64,000 nucleotides of DNA from Spongiimicrobium salis (GCF_043678055.1 NZ_JBHEQA010000002.1:186001-250000), one strand, 5' to 3'. Counted from the first letter of the stretch, positions 8,906-18,210 are shown. Translations and numbers: made by a program. Notes: generated by a model from the sequence alone, not told the origin.

Positions 8906-9829
8906 TTAAGGTTCTTCTTGGATGTTAGGTTGCCCTATAGCTTTAAATTCAAAGATATCATTTCTAGCATAGTGCCCAATGACATCAAAGTCCATCTTTC
9001 CTAACTTTAGATGCTCTAAATCCAATTCTGCCATTAGGACACCGGCTTCCCCAAATAAAGGCCCTGCCATAACTTTACCCATAGGGGAGACAATGATACT
9101 ACCGCCGGGACACATTTCCTCTACTTCATTTTCTACTAAGGATTGGTATTTCTCGGGGTACATGGATTTGGTGTAATATTGATTGCACCCTAAAACAAAG
9201 CATCTGCCCTCCAAAGCAATATGTTTCATGGTAGAAATCCATTCTTCCCTAGAGTCTGCTGTTGGTGCAATATAAATCTCAACCCCCTGGCTATACATGG
9301 CCATACGAGCCAAAGGCATGTAATTTTCCCAACAAATGAGTCCGCCCAATTTCCCTATTTTAGTCTTAAAAGTAACTAAGGATTCTCCAGCGGCCTCTGC
9401 CCAGACAATACGTTCTGTTCCAGTAGGTTTTATTTTCCTATGTACCCCAAGGATACCTTGAGTAGGGGAAATATAGACCATGGAACAGTACAGGCTGCCA
9501 TTAGTGTCCTGTTTTTCTGTAATCCCCAGTACCAGATATACATTTTGCTCTTTGGCCAGACGTTCCAGACGTTTGGCATCGGCTCCTTCCAACGAAATGC
9601 TATTGTTGTAATATTCGGCATATAAGGCTTTGCCCGAATCACTTCTTCGGCCAATATTGGCGCCAAAGGTAAAACCTCTTGGGTATCCAGGAATAAAAGA
9701 CTCGGGAAAAACTAATAATTCACATCCCTCAGCAGCATATTTTTTTACAAGAACTTCCGTTTTTTTTAAGCTTTCTTCTTTGTCGAAAAATACGGGACTT
9801 TCCTGTACAAGACCTACTTTTACTTTCAT
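8906..9829 (-). CDS. Nitrilase-type carbon-nitrogen hydrolase
   Basis: A 307-residue cytoplasmic enzyme with the Glu-Lys-Cys triad of the nitrilase superfamily: Glu43 in LLVFPESFIPGYP, Lys in HRKIKPTGTER (about 130-140) and Cys166 in GGLICWENYMPLAR. The FPESFIPGYPRG and CWEN(Y/L)MPLAR blocks are those of the true nitrilase branch (nitrile to carboxylate and ammonia) rather than of amidases. The natural substrate is unknown. It is 3 bp from a DUF2007 gene and lies beside a cyanophycinase, so the group may serve nitrogen salvage. Confidence 0.85.
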   Translation of the reverse strand: MKVKVGLVQESPVFFDKEESLKKTEVLVKKYAAEGCELLVFPESFIPGYPRGFTFGANIGRRSDSGKALYAEYYNNSISLEGADAKRLERLAKEQNVYLVLGITEKQDTNGSLYCSMVYISPTQGILGVHRKIKPTGTERIVWAEAAGESLVTFKTKIGKLGGLICWENYMPLARMAMYSQGVEIYIAPTADSREEWISTMKHIALEGRCFVLGCNQYYTKSMYPEKYQSLVENEVEEMCPGGSIIVSPMGKVMAGPLFGEAGVLMAELDLEHLKLGKMDFDVIGHYARNDIFEFKAIGQPNIQEEP

Positions 9830-9832
9830 GGG

Positions 9833-10069
9833 TTAATTTTGATTTTCTTTAAAAGCATTTAAGATTGGCATAGCTTTTTCTTTATCTATCTGCTGTACAT
9901 AGATGTCTACAATATTAGAACTGCCTCCACGAAAGCCCCCTGCCACTGCGGATTGTTGTTCATCTTTGACAATGGTAGGGATATTTTGGGCAGACAATAG
10001 TCCTTTTAAGAGAATGATGGCTACTTCGGAGCCGCTGTATAATTTAATGTATTTTTCACTATTTTCCAT
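9833..10069 (-). CDS. DUF2007 family protein
   Basis: A 78-residue soluble protein matching DUF2007 (putative signal-transducing protein): KLYSGSEVAIILLKGLL, then NIPTIVKDE and a C-terminal DIYVQQIDKEKAMPILNAF. The fold is predicted to be a small ferredoxin-like alpha/beta unit related to PII proteins. No catalytic residues are known. It is packed tightly between nitrilase (3 bp) and cyanophycinase (11 bp), which suggests one transcript. Confidence 0.75.
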   Translation of the reverse strand: MENSEKYIKLYSGSEVAIILLKGLLSAQNIPTIVKDEQQSAVAGGFRGGSSNIVDIYVQQIDKEKAMPILNAFKENQN

Positions 10070-10080
10070 GGGCTGTTTTT

Positions 10081-10965
10081 TTATCGGTTCGTAATTACTT
10101 TGCGTTCAGTCAAATGGTACTGATCACCCTCACGTAAAAAATAGAATAGATTTTCCTGAGGAAGATCTTTTAAGGAAGACCCTTCACGAGACCAAAAGGA
10201 TCCGTCATAGATAAGGGCATATCCTTTACCAAGGACCTCAAAGGTATTTCCTTTGACGATAAGGGCCGTTCCTTCATCAATACTGACCCCTAATAATTCA
10301 GGTTTCTTTTTTAAAATGTTGAACATATCAAAGTGTCTGTTGCGTGCCAAGACATGTTGGTCTATCGCAATATTTTTGATGTACCCAAAACCTTCTTCAT
10401 GATCTCCCATCATGATTTGATTGTTTTTGGTATCTCCCCTGGCAAGATAGGAACCTTGAATGGATGCACCTGCAGAAGATCCCCCAACGACACCACCGCG
10501 GTCCAACACTTCCCAAATTAATTTCTCGGTTTTGGTATTTTTATAGGAATCTACGAGGCGCCATTGTCTACCTCCACTAAACCAAACCCCTTTTGCCTTT
10601 TTCAAAGGAGCAATAAAGGCGTCGGAATTGGCGACATTTTTGTCATTGGTATGAATTACGGTTACGTTGGTTGCACCCATACTACGCAATCTTCCGGCAC
10701 CTCCTGCATCTTGGCTATACGAATTTCGACCTCCCGCCGTGGGAATCACAACGATAGGTGCATCATAACCTCCGGCCAATTCTATAAATTTTTCAGGAAT
10801 TGTACTAGGCATGGCGCCACCCCCTACGATAACGAGAGAACCATTTTCAGGCCCAGTAGTTGCCGATTGCTCCAAATTGGGAGCATTTGAATAAGAAAAC
10901 AGGGCTATACAAGCCAATATTCCTAAGATTAAAAAGATTACTTTAAATGATATAGCTCTCCACAT
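10081..10965 (-). CDS. Cyanophycinase (peptidase S51), membrane-anchored or lipoprotein
   Basis: A 294-residue protein with an N-terminal hydrophobic segment (residues 7-24, containing LGILAC) that serves as signal or lipid anchor. The peptidase S51 core is clear: VIVGGGAMP, VIPTAGG, VWFSGGRQWRL and the nucleophile motif GGSSAGA (Ser164), followed by a terminal EGTALIVKGN block. Cyanophycinases are beta-Asp-Arg exopeptidases degrading cyanophycin. No cyanophycin synthetase is in the window, so an extracytoplasmic scavenging role for polymer released by other organisms is likely. Confidence 0.85.
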   Translation of the reverse strand: MWRAISFKVIFLILGILACIALFSYSNAPNLEQSATTGPENGSLVIVGGGAMPSTIPEKFIELAGGYDAPIVVIPTAGGRNSYSQDAGGAGRLRSMGATNVTVIHTNDKNVANSDAFIAPLKKAKGVWFSGGRQWRLVDSYKNTKTEKLIWEVLDRGGVVGGSSAGASIQGSYLARGDTKNNQIMMGDHEEGFGYIKNIAIDQHVLARNRHFDMFNILKKKPELLGVSIDEGTALIVKGNTFEVLGKGYALIYDGSFWSREGSSLKDLPQENLFYFLREGDQYHLTERKVITNR

Positions 10966-10977
10966 AAGGTATTTGTA

Positions 10978-11463
10978 TTATAGATTTTTAAAATAACGTT
11001 GCTCCGCATGTCCCAATTCCAGATCTTTGATAATGCCATCCTTGCTAGGGCGTTGGAAAAAAAGGTAAACAACCAATGAAACGCCAATTAGGAGATACAA
11101 AGGATGACTTACATTCATGTAGGCAAAAAAACTTAATAAAGCGGGGCCTTCAAGCAAGGCGTATTTTACCAGTGAAGCCCCTTGGTAACCACTCAATTTT
11201 TGCTGAAGGTTTTTCTTTTGTCGTAATCCACCTATAATTTTTCCAAAAATAAAACTGCTCCCAAAATATCCTCCAAGTGCAATTAACGGAACAATATAGA
11301 CAAATACATCTTCAGGATGATTAAAGTCCATCTGTAATGATTCATGGGAATACACTACAAAAACCCCAAATAAGCAAGGGGCAACAATGATGGCCAAATG
11401 CAACAATTTCAACATTTTCAAATAGGCAGTGGCATTGACATTTTCTGGAGTAGTATCGGACAT
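10978..11463 (-). CDS. Multi-pass membrane protein of unknown function
   Basis: A 161-residue protein with four predicted transmembrane segments (about 18-40, 56-75, 105-122 and 124-140) and a charged middle loop GGLRQKKNLQQKL. No family is recognised with certainty. It is the first gene upstream of cyanophycinase (12 bp), so the two are probably co-transcribed. The 223 bp above it contain no gene and probably its promoter. Confidence 0.65.
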   Translation of the reverse strand: MSDTTPENVNATAYLKMLKLLHLAIIVAPCLFGVFVVYSHESLQMDFNHPEDVFVYIVPLIALGGYFGSSFIFGKIIGGLRQKKNLQQKLSGYQGASLVKYALLEGPALLSFFAYMNVSHPLYLLIGVSLVVYLFFQRPSKDGIIKDLELGHAEQRYFKNL

Positions 11464-11686
11464 GTGAAAAAATTTAATTCAATGCTCTAAGATAATTTTT
11501 TTAAGTGGAAAACAACAACCAATGGCGAATTGGTATTATCTTATTTCGAGCCGGCAAACATTGTATTTTTCAATGCATTCGCGCTATTCCATAAAACCCG
11601 GTTTTTGAAACCCTGCTACAGGCTAATTTTCTCTTATATGTAGTGTAAATACGATATTTGTTACAATCAGAGATCCATGGATTGGT

Positions 11687-12301
11687 TTATTTGGAGAGCA
11701 ACATTATTTCCGCGCTGATATTATTTCGAGCTCTAACTTCCATACCCTCATAGTAGATAGCGGTATGATATATGCGCTTCTTTTTAAGAAAGAGATGCAA
11801 GATCTCCTTTCGTTTTTTACGGTATAAAAAACCAGGGACGCTTTTGTATTCTTCCCTGATTTTGGCAGTATACGACTCATAAACAGCACTTTCACTACCT
11901 AAGATAGAAAGGTCAATGTCCACCAATAAAGCCTCTGCATCATTTTTCGGAATACCATTATGTAAAGTTGTCATAATCATATCCCATATACAGCGTATTG
12001 TTTCTGGTTTTGCTTGCTGACTTAAAAGAAATTGTTTTGCTTTTTCTGCACTTTTTAACTCATTGTCCTTGCCATAGGGATTATAAATGCAGTCATGAAA
12101 CCACAAAGCCAGCTCCATTTCTTTTTTAAAGGGAAGAAAAGAGGTAATGGCGTCCAATTGTTGTAGGCAATCATTAATATGGGTGGTATTGTGATAAGCG
12201 CGATGCTTCTCTGAATATAGAGCCAGCAGTTCTTTAAAAACGCTTTGATTTTCCGAGAACCCAAAGACATCCATCAAGGCCAACCATCGATTTAAATCCA
12301 T
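11687..12301 (-). CDS. HD-superfamily phosphohydrolase (COG4339-like)
   Basis: A 204-residue soluble protein with the HD pattern: EKHRAYHNTTHIN (first His), ALWFHDCIYNP (HD pair) and a later LVDIDLSILGS (final Asp). The YHNTTHI and WFHDxIYxP phrases are characteristic of the COG4339 group of predicted metal-dependent phosphohydrolases, which act in the cytoplasm on unknown nucleotides or phosphoesters. Homologues are often mislabelled as an NMDA receptor subunit. It is separated from the VOC gene upstream by 44 bp. Confidence 0.8.
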   Translation of the reverse strand: MDLNRWLALMDVFGFSENQSVFKELLALYSEKHRAYHNTTHINDCLQQLDAITSFLPFKKEMELALWFHDCIYNPYGKDNELKSAEKAKQFLLSQQAKPETIRCIWDMIMTTLHNGIPKNDAEALLVDIDLSILGSESAVYESYTAKIREEYKSVPGFLYRKKRKEILHLFLKKKRIYHTAIYYEGMEVRARNNISAEIMLLSK

Positions 12302-12345
12302 AATACCATGCTTTTACGCTACTTCAGGGATATCCCAGTAAGCTA

Positions 12346-12717
12346 TTAAACGTGCTGATCGATGAGGATAGTATTGCCATCGGGATCAAGGAGCACAAGA
12401 CTTGCCGGCCCACTGGAAGTCTCATCTGCTTCCCGTTCCAGAGCAACACCTTGTTGTTTTAACGTCTTTTGGATCTGCCGTACATCCTCATAATCTTCCA
12501 AGGTAGTGGCATTTTGATCCCAACCAGGATTAAACGTAAGGATGTTGTTTTGGAACATCCCTTGAAAAAGCCCAATGATCGTCTCCCCATTTTTCATGAT
12601 GAGGTAGTTCATTTCCATGTCCCCGGCAAATTTGCTGAACCCCAACTTTTCATAAAATACTTTGGAAGCCTTGAGGTCCTTGACCGCCAGACTTACCGAG
12701 AATGCTCCTAGTTTCAT
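12346..12717 (-). CDS. VOC-family (glyoxalase/bleomycin-resistance-like) protein
   Basis: A 123-residue protein with the two beta-alpha-beta-beta-beta modules of the vicinal oxygen chelate fold. Module 1 opens with GAFSVSLAVKDLKASKVFYEKLGF, and module 2 ends with the typical LLDPDGNTILID. Only a few VOC ligands are seen (an Asp/Glu near the C-terminus), so the reaction cannot be named. It is the first gene of the long minus-strand run and is divergent from the catalase gene. Confidence 0.8.
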   Translation of the reverse strand: MKLGAFSVSLAVKDLKASKVFYEKLGFSKFAGDMEMNYLIMKNGETIIGLFQGMFQNNILTFNPGWDQNATTLEDYEDVRQIQKTLKQQGVALEREADETSSGPASLVLLDPDGNTILIDQHV

Positions 12718-12893
12718 ATGTGTTTGTTTTTTGATAAAGAAAATATAAGAAAAATTTATGATGATATGGTCATTGCTAATAATAAGCTCCCCTTATGTCA
12801 CTATAATATTTCAATAATGAAAAGTGATTCGTGTCTGCTTTTCCCGCTTTAGTTTTATCAATGAAAAACAAAAACATAAAAAACTACATTGTT

Positions 12894-14408
12894 ATGAAGA
12901 AAATGAAACTATTTGTATGTTTCGGACTATTGATCTCGGGGATGGGAAATGCCCAGCAAATGACCACAAATGGAGGGGTGCCCGTAGGGGATAACCAAAA
13001 TTCCCAAACCCTTGGAAAAAATGGACCTGTACTGTTACAGGATATTCATTTAATTGAAAAACTTGCCGCTTTTGATAGAGAGCGTATTCCAGAAAGAGTG
13101 GTCCATGCCCGAGGCGCTGGCGCTTTTGGCTATTTTGAAGCTTCAGCGGATATGTCGGATTATACTATGGCTGTTCCTTTTGTTCGCCCAGGGAAGCGCA
13201 CCGATCTTGCCGTTCGTTTTTCTACGGTAGCCCATGGAAAAGGTTCAGCTGAAACTGCACGGGACCCTAGAGGTTTTGCCGTAAAATTCTACACGGAACA
13301 GGGCAACTATGATATTGTAGGGAATCATATTCCCATTTTTTTTATTCGGGATGCCATTAAGTTTCCGGATTTGATCCATTCCGTAAAACCTTCTCCGGTG
13401 ACCAATAAGCAGGATCCCAATCGTTTTTTTGATTTCTTTAGCCTGACTCCGGAAGCCACCCATATGGTTACACGGCTATTCACGGATTTAGGAATTCCTA
13501 AAGGATATCAGTATATGGATGGCAGTAGTGTGCATGCCTATAAATGGGTGAACCAAAAAGGAAAGGTTACCTATGTAAAATACACTTGGAAAACCAAACA
13601 GGGGGTACAGAATTTGACGCCCGAAGAAGCTGCTGCCATTCAGGCTAAAAATTTAGGGCATGCCACAGAAAGCCTGAGAAAAGACATCGATGCTAAGAAA
13701 TTCCCGCAATGGGACCTTTATGTACAGATGATCCAACCGGAAGATTTAGATTCCTTTGATTTTTGGCCTTTAGACGATACAAAGCATTGGTCTGAAGAAA
13801 AATTTCCATTGACCAAAATAGGAACCATGACTTTGAATCGAAACCCGATCAATTTCTTTGAAGAGGTAGAATCCATTGCAATGGCTCCAGGAAATCTTAT
13901 TCCAGGGGTAGCACCTTCAGAAGATAAGATGTTGCAAGGACGATTGTTCTCTTATTTTGATACCCAACGGCATAGACTTGGAGGGAATTTTCAGCAGATT
14001 AAGGTCAATCAGCCCAAAAACAAGGTGATTAACTACAATTCGGATAGCTGGAATAGTGCTGGAAATGATCGGTTTGCAAGTGCGGATATCAATTTTCAAC
14101 CCAGTAATAAGATTGGGGTAACAGAAGATACGAGCTATAGGCAAGTTGGGCATACCGCATCCGAGGCAAGTATAATTACGCAGAGTACGATAGATAAGTC
14201 GAATAATTACGGCCAAGCAGGGGAATTCTATCGCTCCTTGTCCGAAGAAGAAAAAAAGCACCTGATTAAAAATTTAGTAGGTGATCTGGGACAAGTGACC
14301 AATAAAGAGATACAGAAGAAAATGATCACCCATTTTTATAGGGCCGATAGGGATTATGGGATGCGTGTTGCCAAAGCCTTAGGCTTTTCGGCAAAGGACT
14401 TTAGATAA
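12894..14408 (+). CDS. Exported heme catalase
   Basis: A 504-residue monofunctional catalase starting at the ATG giving MKKMKLFVCF; an upstream in-frame GTG (12831) would bury the signal peptide. Residues 1-19 form a signal peptide ending GNAQQ, so the enzyme is periplasmic. Family motifs are RIPERVVHARGAGAFGYFE (catalytic His), AVKFYTEQGNYDIVGNHIPIFF (distal Asn), and the proximal heme Tyr block LFSYFDTQRHRLG. It dismutates hydrogen peroxide. An ankyrin protein with its own signal peptide follows 85 bp downstream, the arrangement known for catalases that need an ankyrin partner. Confidence 0.92.
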   Translation: MKKMKLFVCFGLLISGMGNAQQMTTNGGVPVGDNQNSQTLGKNGPVLLQDIHLIEKLAAFDRERIPERVVHARGAGAFGYFEASADMSDYTMAVPFVRPGKRTDLAVRFSTVAHGKGSAETARDPRGFAVKFYTEQGNYDIVGNHIPIFFIRDAIKFPDLIHSVKPSPVTNKQDPNRFFDFFSLTPEATHMVTRLFTDLGIPKGYQYMDGSSVHAYKWVNQKGKVTYVKYTWKTKQGVQNLTPEEAAAIQAKNLGHATESLRKDIDAKKFPQWDLYVQMIQPEDLDSFDFWPLDDTKHWSEEKFPLTKIGTMTLNRNPINFFEEVESIAMAPGNLIPGVAPSEDKMLQGRLFSYFDTQRHRLGGNFQQIKVNQPKNKVINYNSDSWNSAGNDRFASADINFQPSNKIGVTEDTSYRQVGHTASEASIITQSTIDKSNNYGQAGEFYRSLSEEEKKHLIKNLVGDLGQVTNKEIQKKMITHFYRADRDYGMRVAKALGFSAKDFR

Positions 14409-14430
14409 TTTTTTTACTCAAAAACCGGAT

Positions 14431-14473
14431 ATGGCATTTAGGAAATGACCGCAAGCTTGTTTCTGAATGCCAT
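14431..14473 (+). other. Stem-loop between catalase and ankyrin genes
   Basis: The arms 14431-14444 and 14460-14473 pair over 14 bp with two G-U wobbles and a 15-nt loop. No good T-run follows (only gatctttt), so this is more likely an attenuator or mRNA-stability element than a full terminator. It sits 20 bp before the ankyrin ATG and could set the catalase to ankyrin ratio. Confidence 0.5.
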
Positions 14474-14493
14474 GATCTTTTAAAACTTATGAA

Positions 14494-15027
14494 ATGAATT
14501 ATAAATTGATGCTGCTCTTAGGAGTGTTCCTAAGTTTTGGAACTACCAGAGCACAAGATTTTGAAGTATTGGAAACTGTAGTGCGCGAGGGAAAAGTGGT
14601 CATACTGGAAGAATCTGTGAAAAAAAATGCCTCTTTATTGGAGTATTCCAATACCAAGGGCTATTCCTTGCTGATGATTGCCGTTTACAACAAACAATTG
14701 CCCATGGTGGAATATTTACTTTCCCAAAAAGTGGATGTCAATGGTATGGATAATTCTGGGAATACGGCGCTGATGGGAGCCGCTTTTCAGGGGTATAAAG
14801 AAATTGCAGCACTATTGCTCTGCAATAATGCGGCCATTGATCAACAGAATTACAATGGGGCTACGGCGTTACACTTTGCGGCTACCTTTGATCAGCGGGA
14901 AGTAGTACAACTATTGCTAGAGGCCGGGGCCAATAAGGAGGTTAAAAACAACTTTGGGGACACGGCATATGCCACAGCCTTAAAACAAGGAAACAAAAGC
15001 ACTTCCAAACTTTTGGAAACCCGGTGA
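14494..15027 (+). CDS. Exported ankyrin-repeat protein, probable catalase partner
   Basis: A 177-residue protein with a signal peptide (MNYKLMLLLGVFLSFGTTRAQ) and about four ankyrin repeats from residue 50 on, for example GYSLLMIAVYNKQLPMVEYLL, SGNTALMGAAFQGYKEIAALLL and GATALHFAATFDQREVVQLLL. Ankyrin genes next to catalases are known in Pseudomonas aeruginosa (ankB, needed for full KatB activity) and in Campylobacter (heme trafficking to catalase). Both this protein and the catalase here are predicted periplasmic, which fits direct partnership. Confidence 0.85.
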   Translation: MNYKLMLLLGVFLSFGTTRAQDFEVLETVVREGKVVILEESVKKNASLLEYSNTKGYSLLMIAVYNKQLPMVEYLLSQKVDVNGMDNSGNTALMGAAFQGYKEIAALLLCNNAAIDQQNYNGATALHFAATFDQREVVQLLLEAGANKEVKNNFGDTAYATALKQGNKSTSKLLETR

Positions 15028-15115
15028 TTACTGGGTTTTCAATAATTAAAGTATAAAGAAATTCTTTTTGTCCACTTCCTTTTGGGGATTAGACTACAAA
15101 CAAATAGGATACACA

Positions 15116-16654
15116 TTATCGTTCGTACCGGGCCGCTTTTCCATTGGATAGTGTTCTTTTTATAAAATCACGAATGTCATTGTTGGCATTCTGAAGGTCT
15201 TCTCTTCGCAAATACATCATATGTCCACTGCGATACCCCTTAAAACTGAAGCGATCTTGCATACGTCCACTAGGGTCAACTTGCCACATGGAATACTTCG
15301 CATTAAAATAGGTCGTGGCCCCGTCGTAGTACCCAGATTGGTACATGACGTGCAAATACGGGTTTTGGGCCATGGCCTGGCGGAGATTATCCCTGGTATT
15401 ATCATTACTATTGTCCCATGGACGAACGGGGCCAAACATATTGTATTTGATATCTGTTTTGAATTTGAGCTCTTCTTGAAGGTAGTAATTGATGGCAGGA
15501 GTAAAACTATGCAACCATGAAGTTAATTCCGCACTATAATCCGGGGATTGCCCGGATAATTGCCGGTCTAGCCCTAAATAGCGAGAATCCAATCGTCCGG
15601 TAGTGTATCCTCCTCGATCTCGCAACAGCGCTTTCCAAAAATACTGCGTAGGTACGGCGAGATTATGTTCCAAAATTTCCTTTTCATGAAGTCCGGAATA
15701 GTACGCTATTTTTTTTGCCACTTCCTTTTTTTCCGTATCCGATAGAAAGCCACCTTTGGCGAGTGCGGGAATCAATACATCCAGCGTATAGGCCTCAGAT
15801 TCCGGGAGAATCTCTAGGAGATCTTTCTGTTGTAGGGTAGGTGGGAGCGCTTTATGATGCCAAGCTGCTGCTGTAAAATAGGGGAGGTGCAAGGCGTTAC
15901 TAACAGGGCCACCATTTCTAAGTACCTTATAATCTGCTGGAGAAACCATAATCACTCCGTTCAGATACATCCATTGTCGGTTTTGTAACTCCAAGGCTAA
16001 ACCAGAAACGCGAGTCCCTCCATAACTTTCTCCAATAATATATTTTGGGGAACGCCAACGATTATTTCGGCTAACAAAAGTATTCAGCCATTCCGCCAAA
16101 TAGCTAATGTCTGCGTTGATGCCAAAGAATTTACTGCGATCCACCTCTTTACCACTTTCTGGGATAGTTCGGGAGTATCCGGTATTGGCAGGATTTACAT
16201 AAACAATATCGGCAATATCCAAAATAGAAAATGGATTTTCCTTCACACCGTATGGTTGTACAGGATAGCCTTCATCATCTATTTTTAGTATTCTAGGACC
16301 CGTATAAGCCAAATGCATCCAGACCGATCCAGATCCAGGACCTCCATTGAAAGAAATCAATAAGGGTCTAGAGGCCCTATCTTTAATATTGTTTCTGGTG
16401 TAATAGGTATAATGAAGGGAAGCTATGGGAGCCCCCATATCGTCCCAAACAGGCTGTGTTCCTGTCTTGGCGGTATACGGAATTACTGCCCCATTGATTT
16501 TAACGGTATGTTGTGTAACCACGGTTGTATCTATAGGTAAACTTCGCATGTGGGCGCCTTTGGAATACTTCATTTTAGAAGATTTCATCTGTGCCTGAGT
16601 GCCAGAAATAGCAAGAAAGGAAAAAAGGATACTTATTTTAAAAATGGTGTTCAT
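15116..16654 (-). CDS. Exported S10 serine carboxypeptidase
   Basis: A 512-residue protein with a signal peptide (residues 1-21). Family S10 motifs are all present: the oxyanion segment FNGGPGSGSVWMHL, the nucleophile motif GESYGGTR, the catalytic Asp in YDGATTYFN and the His in RSGHMMYL near the C-terminus. It would trim C-terminal residues from peptides in the periplasm or outside the cell. It is a single-gene unit, divergent from the Gfo/Idh/MocA gene and convergent with the ankyrin gene. Confidence 0.9.
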   Translation of the reverse strand: MNTIFKISILFSFLAISGTQAQMKSSKMKYSKGAHMRSLPIDTTVVTQHTVKINGAVIPYTAKTGTQPVWDDMGAPIASLHYTYYTRNNIKDRASRPLLISFNGGPGSGSVWMHLAYTGPRILKIDDEGYPVQPYGVKENPFSILDIADIVYVNPANTGYSRTIPESGKEVDRSKFFGINADISYLAEWLNTFVSRNNRWRSPKYIIGESYGGTRVSGLALELQNRQWMYLNGVIMVSPADYKVLRNGGPVSNALHLPYFTAAAWHHKALPPTLQQKDLLEILPESEAYTLDVLIPALAKGGFLSDTEKKEVAKKIAYYSGLHEKEILEHNLAVPTQYFWKALLRDRGGYTTGRLDSRYLGLDRQLSGQSPDYSAELTSWLHSFTPAINYYLQEELKFKTDIKYNMFGPVRPWDNSNDNTRDNLRQAMAQNPYLHVMYQSGYYDGATTYFNAKYSMWQVDPSGRMQDRFSFKGYRSGHMMYLRREDLQNANNDIRDFIKRTLSNGKAARYER

Positions 16655-16722
16655 GATATGGATAATTAGTCAGACTCTAAAAATAAGGATTAATACCAAA
16701 TGAATTATGATTCTTTTAAAGA

Positions 16723-16759
16723 TTGGAAAAGCATTTGTTCACTATCTTTAGCAAGATAG
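16723..16759 (+). promoter_or_regulatory. Candidate promoter with overlapping inverted repeat
   Basis: TTG at 16723-16725, a 17-bp spacer and TATCTTTA at 16743-16750 approximate the Bacteroidota promoter (one mismatch in TAnnTTTG). A perfect 7-bp inverted repeat with a 4-nt centre (16742-16748 and 16753-16759) overlaps the -7 element and could be an operator for the downstream oxidoreductase gene. Confidence 0.45.
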
Positions 16760-16804
16760 ACAGATTACTTTACGTCCTATATAAATTTAAAATATACCAT
16801 AATT

Positions 16805-17935
16805 ATGGAGAAAATATCGCGTAGAACCTTCAGCTCAACCTTAGGTAAGGGAATAGGGGCAACGGCTTTATTGAGCGGAATGCCCTTTGCCTGCGGAATG
16901 GAGAATAACAATAAGAAAAAGTTGGGGATTGCCCTTGTGGGCTTGGGAAGGTACAGCGAATACCAACTGGCACCGGCGCTTCAAAAAACAAATTTTTGTG
17001 AACTTAAAGGTATTGTGACCGGAACTCCTGCCAAAGAGAAAATATGGGCAGAGAAATACAACATACCCCAAAAGAGCATTTATAACTATGAAAATTTTGA
17101 TACGATAGTTACGAATGATAGTATTGATATTGTCTATGTGGTATTGCCCAACGCCATGCATGCCGATTTCTGTATTAGGGCGGCCCGAGCTGGTAAACAT
17201 GTAATTTGTGAGAAGCCCATGGCTATATCCACAGAAGAATGTGAAGCCATTATTAAAGCTTGTGAAAAAGCGGGTGTAAAGTTGAGTGTGGGATATCGTC
17301 TACATTCAGAACCTTATACGCAGGAAATAAAACGATTTGTAAAGGAAAAAACTTTTGGGGATATTGAATATATCACGGCCGATGCAGCTTATGGATCTCG
17401 TACAGATCCTGGTCAATGGCGATTGAACAAAGCACTTTCAGGAGGTGGAGCCCTAATGAATATGGGCGTTTATGCCATTCAAAGTACCATTTATGGTTCT
17501 GGAGAGAATCCTATTTCTGTTACGGCCCAAGAATTTAGTACTAGACCGGCTTATTTCAAAGATACCGATGAGACCATTACCGCTCAATTTGAATTTGCCA
17601 GTGGTGCCGTAGGCGCTATATTTACCTCGCATAACACCAATATCAATAGACTACATGCTTCTTGTAGCAAGGGGTGGTTTCAATTGGACCCTGCCAATAA
17701 TTATGGCCCTTTAAAAGGGAGCACTTCAGCAGGTCAGCTTATCAATTTCCCGCATGAGAGTCAACAGAAGTTACAAATGGACGATTTCGCCCGGCATATT
17801 TTACAAGGAACTCCTAATATTGTACCAGGAGAGATGGGCCTTAGAGATATGATTATTGTAGAGGCAATTTACCAATCCATTGCGGAAGGCGGGAAAAAAA
17901 TAAGTATGGATTTAGGAAAAATGGGGCTGATATAA
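16805..17935 (+). CDS. Tat-exported Gfo/Idh/MocA-family oxidoreductase
   Basis: A 376-residue protein with a twin-arginine signal (ISRRTFSSTLGKG) followed by a hydrophobic stretch to about residue 30, as expected for an enzyme exported with bound NADP(H). The Rossmann motif is IALVGLGRYSEY, then the family motifs VICEKPMAIS and GGALMNMGVYAI. It resembles glucose-fructose oxidoreductase. The sugar substrate is not known. It is monocistronic; the following 313 bp hold the next gene's control region. Confidence 0.88.
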   Translation: MEKISRRTFSSTLGKGIGATALLSGMPFACGMENNNKKKLGIALVGLGRYSEYQLAPALQKTNFCELKGIVTGTPAKEKIWAEKYNIPQKSIYNYENFDTIVTNDSIDIVYVVLPNAMHADFCIRAARAGKHVICEKPMAISTEECEAIIKACEKAGVKLSVGYRLHSEPYTQEIKRFVKEKTFGDIEYITADAAYGSRTDPGQWRLNKALSGGGALMNMGVYAIQSTIYGSGENPISVTAQEFSTRPAYFKDTDETITAQFEFASGAVGAIFTSHNTNINRLHASCSKGWFQLDPANNYGPLKGSTSAGQLINFPHESQQKLQMDDFARHILQGTPNIVPGEMGLRDMIIVEAIYQSIAEGGKKISMDLGKMGLI

Positions 17936-18139
17936 ATTTTCTTGATACTAGGCCATCGCAAGTGATTATTGTGTATTTTTTCAAATGTATTCTTGTATGG
18001 GAATCATGGTAAAAAAAATCATATTCGCCTATTTTTTAAGGTAAAAAACTGATTTTGAGTATATTGTATTTTTATTTTACAAGATTTTTCTTACGCACAT
18101 ATTGTCTTGGTTAATCTTTTCCTAACTTTTTGGTTACAC

Positions 18140-18169
18140 CTTAACATAAAGTTAAGATCGTCTTAATTT
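18140..18169 (+). promoter_or_regulatory. Candidate Pho box: three 8-bp repeats with 11-bp period
   Basis: Three 8-mers, CTTAACAT (18140), GTTAAGAT (18151) and CTTAATTT (18162), are separated by exactly 3 bp, giving an 11-bp period. PhoB-type response regulators bind direct repeats with this period, and the 8+3 layout resembles the cyanobacterial Pho box. The site ends about 40 bp upstream of the likely -7 element and precedes a PhoX-like gene. Regulation by phosphate is inferred. Confidence 0.5.
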
Positions 18170-18210
18170 AAACACCATCCTGAGTTAACTGTGACCTATG
18201 CTTTCATAAA

